Of a DNA stretch of 64,000 nt, positions 46,401 through 58,974 are shown piece after piece. The translations under genes and the position numbers were made by a program. The notes below the pieces were generated by a model that saw only the letters and a program-made list of their open reading frames with translations, searched no databases and was not told where the DNA came from. Position 1 is the first letter of the stretch. Every line of letters begins with the position of its first letter. Origin of the DNA: Dromiciops gliroides (taxonomy: Eukaryota > Chordata > Mammalia > Microbiotheria > Microbiotheriidae); assembly GCF_019393635.1 (NCBI RefSeq), contig NC_057863.1, forward strand, positions 641,264,306 to 641,328,305, written 5' to 3'.

Positions 46401-49400
46401 ACTCAGTTGTTTAGGTCTGACTTTATTTGTGTGAGAAGTGTTTTGTGTTCATATAGTTCCTGAGTTTGTCTTGGCAAGTAGACTCCCAAGTATTTTGTGT
46501 TGTCTACAATTTTAAATAGAATTTTTCTATCTATTGCTGCTGGACTTTGTTGGTAATATATAGAAACACTGATGATTTATGGGGGTTTATTCTGTAGTCT
46601 AAAATTTTGCTGAAGTTGTTCATTATTTCAGTTACTTTTTTAGTTGATTCCGTAGGATTCTCCAAATACACCATCATATCCTCTGCAAAGAGCAATACTT
46701 TTGTTTCCTCATTGCCTGTTCTAATCTCTTCCATTTCTTTATCTTCTCTTATTGTTTCTAGTACAATACTAAATAACAGTGGTGATAACAGACATCCTTG
46801 TTTCACCCATCATCTTAGTGGGAAGGATTCTAGTTTATTCTGGTTATAGATAATGCTTGCTGATGATTTTTTTTAATTATCATATAAGGTATTTTATTTT
46901 TTCCGTTACATGTAAAGATAGTTCTCAACTTTTGTTTATACAAGCTTTATAATTTCAGATTTTTCTCCCTCCCTCCCCTCCCTCCCCCCTCCCCTAGACA
47001 GCAGGTAATCTGATATAGGTTATATCTATATATCTATATATCATATACATATAGATATAGATAGATATACACACACATATATACACATAATAACATTAAT
47101 CCTATTTCTGCATTAATCCTGTTACAAGAGAAAAAATCAGAGCAGTGATGCAGAACCTCAAAATAGAAAAAAAAAAACAGCACCCCAAAAAAAAGAAATA
47201 GTACGGTTCATTCAGCATCTATACTCCACAGTTCTTTTTTTTTTTCTTGGATTTGGAGATCCTCTTCTATCATGAGTTCCCTGGAACTCTTCTGTACCAT
47301 TGCATTGGTGAGAAGAATATAGTCCATCACAGTAGATCAACACACAATGTTGATGATACTGTGTACAATGTTCTTCTGGTTCTGCTCATCTCACTCATCA
47401 TCTTGCTGATGATTTTTAAAAGACTAATTATTTTAAAGAAAGTTCCACTTTATTCCTGTGCTTTCTAGTGTTTTTAATAGGACTGAGTGGTGTATTTTGT
47501 CAGAAGCTTTTTCTGCATATATTAAGATCATACTATGATTTTTGTTGTTTTTTTAATTGATATGGTCAACTATGCTAATATTGAACCAACCTTGCATTCC
47601 TGGTCTAAATCCCACCTGGTCATAGTATATGATCTTTGTGATACATTGTTGTGATCTCCTTGCTAGTATTTTATTTAAGATTTTTACATCAATATTCATT
47701 AGGGAAATTTGTCTATAGTTTTCCTTCTCTATTTTTGTTCTTCCTGGTTTAGGTCTCAGTACCATATCTGTATTATAAAAAGAATTTGGTAGGATTCCTT
47801 TGCCTATTAAATAGTTTATATAGTATTGGAATTCATAGTTCTTTGAATGTTTGGTAGAATTAACTTGTGAATCCTTCTGGTCCTGTGATTTTTGTCTTTA
47901 TTGATTGCTCGTTCAAGTTCTTTTTCTAAGATCACATTATGTTTGTATTTTATTTGCTCTTTTAATCTGAGCAGTTTATATTTTTGTAAACATTCATTTC
48001 TCTTAGATTGTTAGATTTATTGACATATAATTGGGAAAAATAGCTCCCAATAATTGCTTTAATTTCATCTTCATTGATGGTGAATTCATCCTTTTCATTT
48101 TTGATACTGGTAATTTGATTTTCTTCTTTTTTTTTAAATCAAATTAACCAATGGTTTATATATTTTGTTGGCTTTTTCATAAAACCAGCTCCTACTTTTA
48201 CTTATTAGTTCAGTGGTTTGCTTACTTTCAATTTTATGATTTCAAAATTATTTTCAATATTACTATTTGAATTTCAGGATTTCCAATTTGGTATTTAATT
48301 AGGGATTTAAAATTTGTTCTTTTTCTAGTTTTTTTTTTTGTTTGCTTGCCAAATTAATTGATCTCCTTATTCTCTTTTATTGATATAAGCATGTAGAGAT
48401 GTAAATTTTCCCCTAAGTACTGTGTTGGCTGCATCCCATAAATTTTGGTATCTTGTCTTATTGTTGTCATTCTCTTTGATGATGTTTTTCAGGATTAGAT
48501 TATTTAGTTTCCAATTAATTTTTTATCTGTTTTCATAGTCCTTTATTGAATATGATTTTTATTACATTGTGATCTGAAAAGGATGCATATAATATTTCTG
48601 TTTTCCTGCATTTGGTTATTAGGTTTTTGTACCTTAACATATAGTTGAGTTTTGTAAGTGTCATCTATTGCTGAGAAAAAGGCATATTCCTTTCTATTAC
48701 CATTCATTTTTTTCCAGAGGTCTATCATATCTAACTTTCCTAAAATTTGTTCATCTCTTTAATGTCTTTCTTGTTTTTATTTTTTTTGAAAGATTTGTAT
48801 AGTTCTTAGAGGGGAAAGTTTAGATCTCCCAGTAATATAGTCTTATTGTCTATCTCCTATAATTCATTTAACTTTTTCTTTAAGAATTTGGATTCTAGGG
48901 TAGCTAGGTGGCATAGTGGATAAAGCATTGGCCCTGGATTCAGGAGGACCTGAGTTCAAATCCGGCCTCAGACACTTGACACTTACTAGCTGTGTGACCC
49001 TGGGCAAGTCACTTAATCCCAATTGCCTCACCCCCCCCCCAAAAAAAAAATTTGGATGCTATACCATTTGATATTTAGTATTGATGTTGCTTCATTGTTT
49101 ATGGTTCATTTTAGCAAAATGTAACTCTTTAAATTAGACCTATTTTTGCTCTGTCTGAGATCATGATTGCTACCCCTGCTTTTTTTTTTTTTAACTTAAT
49201 TTGAACCATAACAGATGCTGATCCCAACCTCTTATCTTTACTTTGTGTGTGTCTCTAAGCTTCGAGTGTGTTTCTTGTAAACAACATATTATAAGATTCT
49301 GGTTTTTAATCTACTCTATCTGATTGTCTTTTGTGGGTGAGTTCATCCCATTCACATTTATGATTACTAACTGTTTATCTCTCCGTCCTATTTTTTCCCC

Positions 49401-52400
49401 ATTTATCTTTCTCTCTTCTTTCACCCTATCCTTCCTCAAAATATTTTGCTTCTGTCTACTGCCTCCCCCATTCCACTCTCCCTTTTATCAGGCTCTCCCC
49501 CTTCTCTTAATTCCCTCCCCATCTACTTCCCCATAGAGTAAAATAGATTTTTATATTCAACTGACTGTATGTAATTCTCTCTTTGAGCCAGTTTTAATGA
49601 TTAAGTTTAAGGATGAAGTGTTGCTCTCCCCTGCCCCCCCCCCCCAATCTTCTCCACTCAAAAAGCTCTTTTCCTGCTTCTTTTTTTTTTTTTTTTTTTG
49701 CGGGGCAATGAGGGTTAAGTGACTTGCCCAGGGTCACACAGCTGGCAAGTGTCAAGTGTCTGAGGCCAGATTTGAACTCAGGTATTCCTGAATCCAGGGC
49801 CAGTGCTTTATCCACTGCACCACCTAGCTGCCCCCCTGCCTCTTTTATGTGAGATAATTCTACCTCTCCCTCCTTCTCCCAGGGCATCCTTCTTTGTCAC
49901 CCCTTAATTTTATTTTTTATATCATCCCATCATAGCTCACATCCATGCACTCTGACTATGTATATCCCTTCTAACTGCCCTAGTAATAAGAACGGTCTTC
50001 AGAATTACAAGTATCATCCTACCAAGCAGGAATGTAAACAGTTAACCTTATTGAATCCCTTATGATTTCTCTTTCATGTTTACCTTTTTATGTTTCTTTT
50101 GAGTCCTGTATTTGAAAGTGAAATTTTCTATTCAACTCTGCTCTTTTTTATCAGGAATGCTTGATTTCAGGGCAATTTTACTTGATAATTTCTTGAAATG
50201 GGATGTCTAGGATCATCTTTTGATTGTGGCTTTCAGGTGTGAGGGCCGAAATTTAATATACAGAGTTTTAATTGGGTGACTCGCTGAAATACTGGGGTCC
50301 TGGAAATAATGAAGGACTTTTAGGTTCAAAGCTCCCTCCCCTCTGAACTGCCCTTTTAGATATTTCTCCCAGGCCAGTAAGAAAGGAGCCTTACAGCTTC
50401 TTTTTCCACAAAAGGATCAGATTTTATTACTTGGGAATTAATTAAACAACAAAGGTGAAATTAATAAAAATCAAAGATAAGGAAGTAGGAAAAAGAAATA
50501 CAGATAAATTCTCTTAACTCACCACCCCTGGAAAGTTTGCTAGCTTTCTGGCATCACTGAGAAGACCAAGGAGTCAGCCATTGGGCGGTGAGAGAGTTCT
50601 GGAAGAGCCTTTTCTCTCCTTAGAAAGCCTTCAGTCTCCCTCCCCCAAAAGGGGAGGTCCTTCAAAACTGCCTATGGAGAGTTTTCCTTCTGACCTCAGT
50701 AGCATATGTAACTTCAGGGTGGGCCAGGTGTGGCCCCTCCCAAATGAGTTAGCTAAAACTCCAATAATTTTTTACCACAAATAATTTTTACCACACAGGT
50801 AATCCAAAATTTCTTAAATTATCTCCCCCTAGTCTATTTTCTAAATCATTTATTTTTCCAATGAAGTAATTCACATTTTCTTAAATTTGTTCTTTCTTTG
50901 GATTTTGTTTGTTTCTTGATGTGTCATGGAGACATTAGTTTCCAGTTGCTGAATTCTAATTTTTAAAGAATTATTTCCTTCAGTGAGCTTTTCTACCTCC
51001 TTTTCCATTTGTCTAGTTCTACTTTTAAAAGTGTTATTTTCTTTAGTATTTTTGGTTCTTCCTTTACCAAGCTTTTGATTTTTTTAATGATTTTATTACA
51101 TCACTCTGATTTTTTTTTCCAGTTTTTCTTCTACTTCTTTTATTTGGTTTTTAAAATCCTTTTTAGAACTTCTCCAGGAGGTTTTTTTTTTAATTTAGCA
51201 TTTTATTTTCCACCAATTACATTTAAAAACAATTATTAACATTCATTTAAAAATATATTTATTTTTATTTTTTTAGTGAGGCAATTGGGGTTAAGTGACT
51301 TGCCCAGGGTCACACAGCTAGTAAGTGTTAGGTGTCTGAGGCCATATTTGAACTCAGGTACTCCTGACTCCAGGGCTGGTGCTCTATCCACTGTGCCACC
51401 TAGCTGCCCCAACATTCATTTTTGTTGTTTTTGGTTTTTTGTTTTTTTGCAGGGCAACAAGGGTTAAGTGACTTGCCCAGGGTCACACAGCTAGTAAGTG
51501 TTAAGTGTCTGAGGCCGGATTTGAACTCAGGTACTCCTGATTCCAGGGCCGGTGCTTTACCACTGCGCCATCTAGCCGCCCCCAACATTCATTTTTAAAA
51601 GTTTTTTTGGGGTGGGAGGGGGGTGCTGAGACCAGTTCACATTTTTCTTTGAGGCTTTGCTTGTACCTGTTTTGAGTTCATTGTCTTCTGAGTTTGTGTT
51701 TTGATCGTCCCTTTCACCATAGTAACTTTCTGTGGTCAGGTTCCTTTTTGTTAGTTGCTTGCTTTACCCAGCCTATTTCTTGACTTTTAACTTTATGTTA
51801 AAATTGGTCTCTGCTCCTGGGGTGGAGGAGACACTGTCCCAAGCTTCAGGTTTTTTGTGCTGCTGTTTTCAGAGCTAGTTCTATGGGTCTCTAAGTTTTC
51901 AGTTCTTCCAGGGTGTGATCGAAGGAGAGGTGTGGTCACTGCTCTCTTGACCTGTACTCTGGTCTATAAGCAACCACAAATACTCTTTTCCACCCTGGAA
52001 CTGTGAGGAAGGTCCCCACTCCTGCTAGTGGTCCTCAACCTGGGACTGTGTGGGCAATGCAGCAGAGCCCTGCACCCAGTGCCAGCAAAGGTAATCTCCT
52101 TCTGGCCAGTTGTCTGACCCCCTTCCAACCCCCTGAGGGCTAGGAGCTTGGAAGCCAAGGGCAGCTGCCCCCAAGACCCGCTACTGGCTTATTGGGCGGG
52201 GCCTGTGCAGGATTATGCTGTGCTCTCACCCCAGTGACCCAGACCTTTGCTATGCTCTCCCCACCCCTGCCCTGAGTGACAGAGCCCCCCAAAATTCCCG
52301 CAAACAGGGACACCACCGGGGATTAGTGTAGAGTCTGGCATCTGGGTTCAAAAGCTCAGCTTTCTCTGTGCAAGGTGGGGGAGGCCTGGTGAGATGGGAG

Positions 52401-55400
52401 CCCTGTCTAGGGTCGGCCAGGTGGGGAAGGGTATTTGGGCTGCATGAAGACAGGTGTCTCTCTCTTTCAGCCAGACATCCCGAGGATCATACTCAGGTCT
52501 GGGCACCGCGCTTGAGGAAAGATGAGGAGATTGCAAAGCTATAAATAGGAATGTTTATTACTTTAAAAAAAAAAAGGAGGAGGGGGCTTGGTAGCCGTGG
52601 TATTAGTAGTAGTAATATTGACTTGCATTTACATGGTTTTTTGGTCGTTGTCCTTCATTACATAACACTTTAAGGTTTATCTTCATAACAACCATGTGAA
52701 ATAAATTCTAGAATATTTTTGAAAAAGAGATGAGGCAATTGGATCCAATTCAGTCCAACAAGCGAGTATTCAACACTTCTGGTGTACCAGGCACTGTGCC
52801 CAGTGCTAGGGAGGCAAAGGCCTTTAGAAACGGTGCCTGCACTCAGGGAGCTGACATTCTTCCAGAGACAGGCCTCTAGTGGGATCTTAGACAGCTCCCC
52901 ACCTCCCCCCACCCCAGGCAGAGGGGAGGGGGGCAGGGCACATGGAAGGCAAAAGTTTGGGGGTTAGGAAACAAGCCTGGCAGCATGGCCTGCAGTTTGG
53001 GGCTCTGAGCATCAGGCCAAGGAATTGGCCTCTGCTCATGTGAACAAGAGGAGGCTTCGGGGTAGGACCCTTGGTCACCCTTGGGCTTTAGGGAGTCGGT
53101 TTTGGGGCCTAGTGCAGGGAAGAGGAAAGGCTGAGTGCATTCCATTTCAGGATAGGGTGTAGGAATGTGGGATGTCTCCGGCCTGGAGAAGAGGACCCGG
53201 AAGGGCAGAGCCAAGAACAGAGGGAGTGGTTGGAGGAGCACTGGGGGGACAGGCCAGGAGCATGCATCCCAGGGGATGGGAGCCCAGGAAGGATCTAGGA
53301 TCTGAGGCTCCAGGATACACAGGGAGGCAACTACTAATGGATATTGGGCTGCAGAGGCCGCTGCCTGCAACGGGGGTCTTTTCCTGTTGTCTTTTTAAAA
53401 ATGTTGTTTATTTTTATTTCATTTTACTTTTTCACATTTTTGGGGGAGGGAAGGGGGGGGACAGTGAGGGTTAGGTGACTTGCCCAGGGTCACACAGCTA
53501 GTAAGTGTCAAGTGTCTGAGGCCAGATTTGAACTCAGGTCCTTCTGAATATGGGGCTGGTGCTTTACCCACTGCGTCACCTAGCTGCCCCTGTTTATTTT
53601 TATTTTTTCCTCAATTATGGTAAACAAAATTTTTTAACATTCTTTTTCTCTTTTTTTTTGGATAATATTTTTCTCATTTACATGTAAAAAACAACTTTTA
53701 ATAATCCTTTAAAAATTTTTGAGTTCCAAATTCTCTTCCTTCCTCTCCTGCCCCCTCCCTGAGACAATAAGCAGTTTGATATAGGTTATACATGTGCAGT
53801 CATGCAAAACATTTCCATATTGTTGTTTGGCTTTGTTTTTGAAGAGGACAGTGACATCACAAGGGTGATGTCTTGACTTGCACATGAATTAGATTTGATT
53901 CAGCCTCACCCTTTCCTCCTGAGTATCTGGGTCTAGTGGCAAAACAAAGACCAAAGTTGGCCCAGGATGCAGTGGGCAGCTAGGTAGTGCAGTGGATGGA
54001 ACACTAAGTTCAGATCTGGCCTCAGACCCTTACTAGCTATGTAACCCAGGGCGAATCACTTATTTCCTTATTAGTCTTGTTATGAAAGAAAACACAAACT
54101 GCCCCCCCCCAAAAAAAAAAATCCCCGAGAAAAATAAAGTGAAATATAGTATGTTTTAATCCACATTTAGACTCCAGTCAGTTCTTTCTTTTTTTCATCA
54201 TAAGCCCTTGGGAATTGTCTTGAATTGTATTGCTGAGAATAGCTAAGTTTTTCACAGTTGATTATCATAAAATATTACTGTTACTGTATACAATGTTCTC
54301 CTGGTTCTGCTCACTTCCCTTTGCATCTGTTTGTTGTTTCCAGGTTTTTCTGAGAGCATCCTGCTCCTCATTTCTTATAACACAATAGTATTCCATCACA
54401 ATCATAAACTACAACTTGTTCAGCCTTTCTCCAATCAAAGAGCATCCCCCTGATTTCCAATTCTTTGTCACCACAAAAAGAGCTGCTAGCAATGTTTGGT
54501 TGGACTACATCACAGCTTCACCAGCAGTGCATTAGTGTCCCAGTTTTCCTCCAGCATCTGTCATTTTCCTTTTTTGTCATGTTAGCCAATCTGGTAGGTG
54601 TGAGGTGGTACCTCAGAGTTTTCATTTGTATTTCTCTATAATCAGTAGTGATTTTGAGCATTTTTCCCCTATAAATAGCTTTGACATCTTCTGAAAACTG
54701 CTACTCATATCCTTTCTCCATTTATCTTAAGGCTATGCTAGAATAAAGCCCTGATCACATTTCTTGAGATTTAATCAATCAATTAATTGTTATTATATAA
54801 TTTTTTTGGGCAGGGCAGTGAGGGTTAAATGACTTGCTCAAAGTCACACAGCTAAACTCAGGTCCTCCTGAATCTAGGACCAGTGCTTTTCTCCATTTAT
54901 CAATTGGGCATTGACATATAGTTTTTTGTTTTTGTTTTTGTTTTTTTATTTTAGTGAGGCAATTGGGGTTAAGTGACTTGCCCAGGGTCACACAGCTAGT
55001 AAGTGTTAAGTGTCTCGGGCCGGATTTGAACTCAGGTACTCCTGACTCCAGGGCTGGTGCTCTATCCACTGCGCCACCTAGCTGCCCCGACATATAGGGT
55101 TTTTTTTGTTTGTTTTTTTGCTTTTTTGGGGGTTTTTTTGCAGGCAATGGGGGTTAAGTGACTTGCCCACGGTCACACAGCTAGTAAGTGTCAAGTGTCT
55201 GAGGCTGGATTTAAACTCAGGTACTCCTGAGTCCAGGACCGGTGCTTTAACCACTGCGCCATCTAGCTGCCCCCTCCGACATATAGTTTTAATTTTGATT
55301 CAATTCTCTACATATTTGAGAAATGAGACCTTTACCAGAGAAACTTGCTATACATTTTCCCCCAGTTTCCTGTTTTCTTTCTAATTTCTTTTTTTTTTTT

Positions 55401-58400
55401 TGGTGAGGCAATGGGGGTTAAGTGACTTGCCCAGGGTCACACAGCTAGTAAGTGTCAAGTGTCTGAGACAGGATTTGAACTCAGGTCCTCCTGAATCCAG
55501 GGCCAGTGCTCTATCCAGTGCACCACCTAGCTGCCCCCTGTTTTCTTTCTAATCTTGGTTGCATTGGTTTTGTTTGTGCAGAACCTTTTCAATTTGATGT
55601 GTAATCAGAATTATCCATTTTACATCCCTCTCTATCTCTTGTCCTCAATTCTTCCCTTATCCATAGATCAGAGGGGGTAAACTATTTTGTGCTCCCCTAA
55701 TTTGCTTATGGTACTGTTGTTTATGTCTAAGTCACGTACCCATTTTGATAATGGTATGAGATGTTGGTTTGTGCCTGTTTTCCAGTTTTCCCAGCAGTTT
55801 TTGTCAGTGAGTTTTTGTCTGAAAAGCTTGGCTCTTTGGGTTTATCAAACACTAGATTAGATTACTATGCTCTTTACCTACTGTGTTTTGTAAACCTAAT
55901 CTATTCCGCTGATCCACCCCTCCATTTCTCAGCCAGTACCAGGTTGTTTTCAAGATTACTACTTTATAATACAGTTTGAGATCTGGTAGGCCACCTTCCT
56001 TTGCATTTTTTTATTGATTCCCTTGAGATTCTTGACCTTTTGTTCTTCCAGATGAATTTTGTTATTATTTTTTCTAGCTCTATAAAATACATCTTTGGTA
56101 GTTTGATTGGTATGACACTGAATAAGTAAATTTATTTAGGTAGAATTGTCATTTTATTCTATTGGCTCAGCCTACCCATGAGCAATTGATATTTTTTTCA
56201 GTTGTTTAGATCTGGCTTTATTTGTGTGAAAAGTGTTTTATAGTTGTGCTCATATAGTTCCTGAATTTGTCTTGATGTAGGGAGACTCCCAAGTATTTTA
56301 CATTGTCTACAGTTGTTTTAAATGGTATTTCTTGCTACCTGACTTTGTTGGTAATATATGTTGCTGATGATTTGTGGGGATTTATTTTGTAATCTGAAAC
56401 TTTGCTGAAGTTGTTTATAATTTCAGTTAGTTTCTTAGTTGATTCTGTAGGGTTCTTTAAGTATGACATCATATCCTCTGCAAAGAGTTATAGCTTTGTT
56501 TCCACCTTACCCATTCTAATTCCTTCCATTTCTTTTTCTTCTCTTACTGTTATGGTGAACATTGGTCGTACAATATCTGGTTTATTTTTTTAATGAACAA
56601 AAATCTGTTTTCTCTCTGTCCCACTTCCTTTGTCCCCCCTCTCCCCTGAAAAAGACAAAACCTTTGAGACCAATCAGTGTAGACAGCGCCCAGGGAACAG
56701 TAATCTGAGAAGGAGGTGGGTGAATACTGAGATCTCAGGCTTCCAAAGCCACCCCCTCCTGTGACATGGGAAGCCCCATTGTTATTTCCATTTTACAGAT
56801 GAAGAAACTGAGACTCTATGAGGGGAAATCAAACCTGAGGCAGGGGAGCCCCTTGAGAGCCTTCCCCAGGTGCCTCGGCTCCTGGGAGCAGGCAGGGGGA
56901 AGCCCAGGTGGCATCCAGCCCAGGCCGCCCCTTTTGTAGCAGACAGTAAGGTGAGGCCCAGGGAGAAGCATTTATTAAGCCCTTTTGGAATGTCAGAGGC
57001 TGCTAAGAGCTGATGACACATTCACCAGCATTTATTTATTTTTGAGGGGTTTTTTTGTTGTTTTTTTGCGGGGCAATGGAGGTTAAGTGACTTACCCAGG
57101 GTCACACAGCTAGTGAGTATCAAGTGTCTGAGGCCAGATCCGAACTCAGGTACTCCTGAATCCAGGGCCGGTGCTTTATTCACTGTGCCACCTAGCTGCC
57201 CCCTCACCAGCATTTATTAAGGCCCTGTGGTGTGGCCTGGGGCCTGGCCGATACTTTGTGGTGACAGAGACAGAAGTGAAATCCCCGCTTCCAGCTTATG
57301 TTCTAGTGGGGGAGACGACATGCTCATACGCAGGTAATACCTCACATGTCTAGGATTTCACATGTGCTTGGGCTTTGTGTGTAGATATGCATGTGCGTAT
57401 ACACATGCATACAATATGTGTAAGTATGCACACACTTGTATCTTTTGTGAATAAGAATGGCAACCACAGCAGCCATGGGGGGTGGGGGTGGAGCAGTAAT
57501 AGGCATGAACCTGGCTGGGGAGAGGCACCCCCCCACCCTCTGTAAGTTGAATTCCCAGGCAGAACTTGCAATCGGCACCCAAGCCTTCCCATGGTCCCAT
57601 GCTCCATCCCAGAGCCAGACTGCCTTCAGGCCTCATGCCGAGGCTCCTTTCTCTCCTAGGTTGGTCCTGCCGTCCAGCAGCCCTCTCTGGACAAAAATGC
57701 GTCTTGATGTCAAGTCGTATCTGAACTCTGTCATCCAGGTACCAGGGTGGGCACAGGGGGGGGTGGGTCCCTTTTGTTTGAGGAGCGGCGGCCCTGGGCT
57801 GAAGCTCAGCGTGAGAAGGGCCCCCTGTCTCATCTGTATTTCAGCCCCTTTTCCAGGCTCCTTAGAATGTGGAGGGTGGGGGGCTCTTTGGGGGGCAGAG
57901 CAGCCGTTACTAGGTCTGAACTCATCTCTCCCTCTCTCCTCTTGTAGCTGGTGTCCTGCCTGACTGAGGCGTCTGTAGTCACTGCTGTCCTGCAGCACAT
58001 TAGTGCTACTGTCCCTTATTATCTGGCCTTCCCCAAGCAGTGCCGGGTACTGCTCAAGGTGAGGTCTGACAGCCCAGGCAGCAGGGACCTGGGTGGTGGG
58101 GGGCCTGGGCAGTGCGGGGCAGCCAGGAGTTGCTACCTCTCCTGGGCTGTGTCCTGGAGGGTGGCTCAGGACAGTGCCTGCCTGGAGCCTTCCAGCTGGT
58201 GCCCCTCATTAGAGGGGGCTTCCCTCTGGCCAGCCAAGGGCCCCTCTCCCCCCTGTGACAGGCAGCTTTTAGTAGCCGCCTGAGGCCAGCCAGGAATAAT
58301 TCAGCAGGGTGTGTGTGTTTGTGTGTGTGTGTGTGTGTGCGCGTGCACACGCGTGCATGCACATGTGCGTCAGTTCCTTGCATAGGCATCGTCTCCCAGC

Positions 58401-58935
58401 TGTGCTGAAGGATGCTTGGAGGGGAGGTGATGAGGTTGCTCCTGTCAGGCCCTGGCTCCTGGGGGTAGGGCTGTCCCAGCAGCTGCTGCTGCTCCCATCC
58501 CTTCCCACATCCCATCCATAATGCATGGCCTTGGCTGGACAGCCGGACGGACAGACACTGTCATTGCTCTGGGCGTACTGACAGCTGGGACGTTAGAGCA
58601 GGGCTGGGGGTGGGGGTTTGTTGGGAGGGCCATTTTCCAGGCAGGCAGCTGAGAGCAGTATGGAGAAGGAGGCTTCTGGGGGCGGAGAGTCTATGGATGT
58701 GGGGGTCTGGATGCAGATGGAGAAGAGAGGGTGTAGCTTTTTCCTTCCTCCCATCTCAGCACCTTTTGGACTGGAATCTGGGGTACAGGGAGTGTGGGGA
58801 TGTGGGAGACACCCAGACTTGGTGAAAAGCTTCAGGCTCTGCCAGGCCTGGGCCCACAGAAATGTGTGTGCGCGCGCATGTGTGTGTGCATGCACATATA
58901 GTGTGTGCAAATGTGTGTGGTGTATATGCATATGG

Positions 58936-58974
<39 letters not shown>

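Larger units (their letters stand above)
44560..52340 (-). mobile_element. Near full-length LINE-1 (L1), antisense in NOC2L intron 6
   Basis: On the minus strand the order is GC-rich 5' UTR (about 52,340-51,640), ORF1-like region with coiled-coil coding potential (about 51,200-50,840), ORF2 endonuclease region (about 49,550-48,400), ORF2 reverse transcriptase and 3' UTR to about 44,560. RT fragments are readable: [12 protein letters not shown] near 47600, and RQGC-type [16 protein letters not shown] with [12 protein letters not shown] near 46750. FAED replaces the usual FADD catalytic motif, and several stops interrupt the frames, so this copy is inactive. It contains SINEs, a nested L1 piece and an LTR. 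The exact 5' end is uncertain. Confidence 0.82.
53620..56590 (-). mobile_element. Second L1, 5'-truncated, antisense
   Basis: Same block order as the large L1 from the 3' UTR (GAGTTCCAAATTCTCTTCC) to the reverse transcriptase near 56,400-56,560, where it ends. Interrupted by several SINEs and a composite repeat at 53825-54065. Confidence 0.8.

Noticed and set aside
46531-47765. Reverse-transcriptase-like reading frames
   Set aside because: They belong to a broken L1 copy, not to a host gene or a novel RT system.
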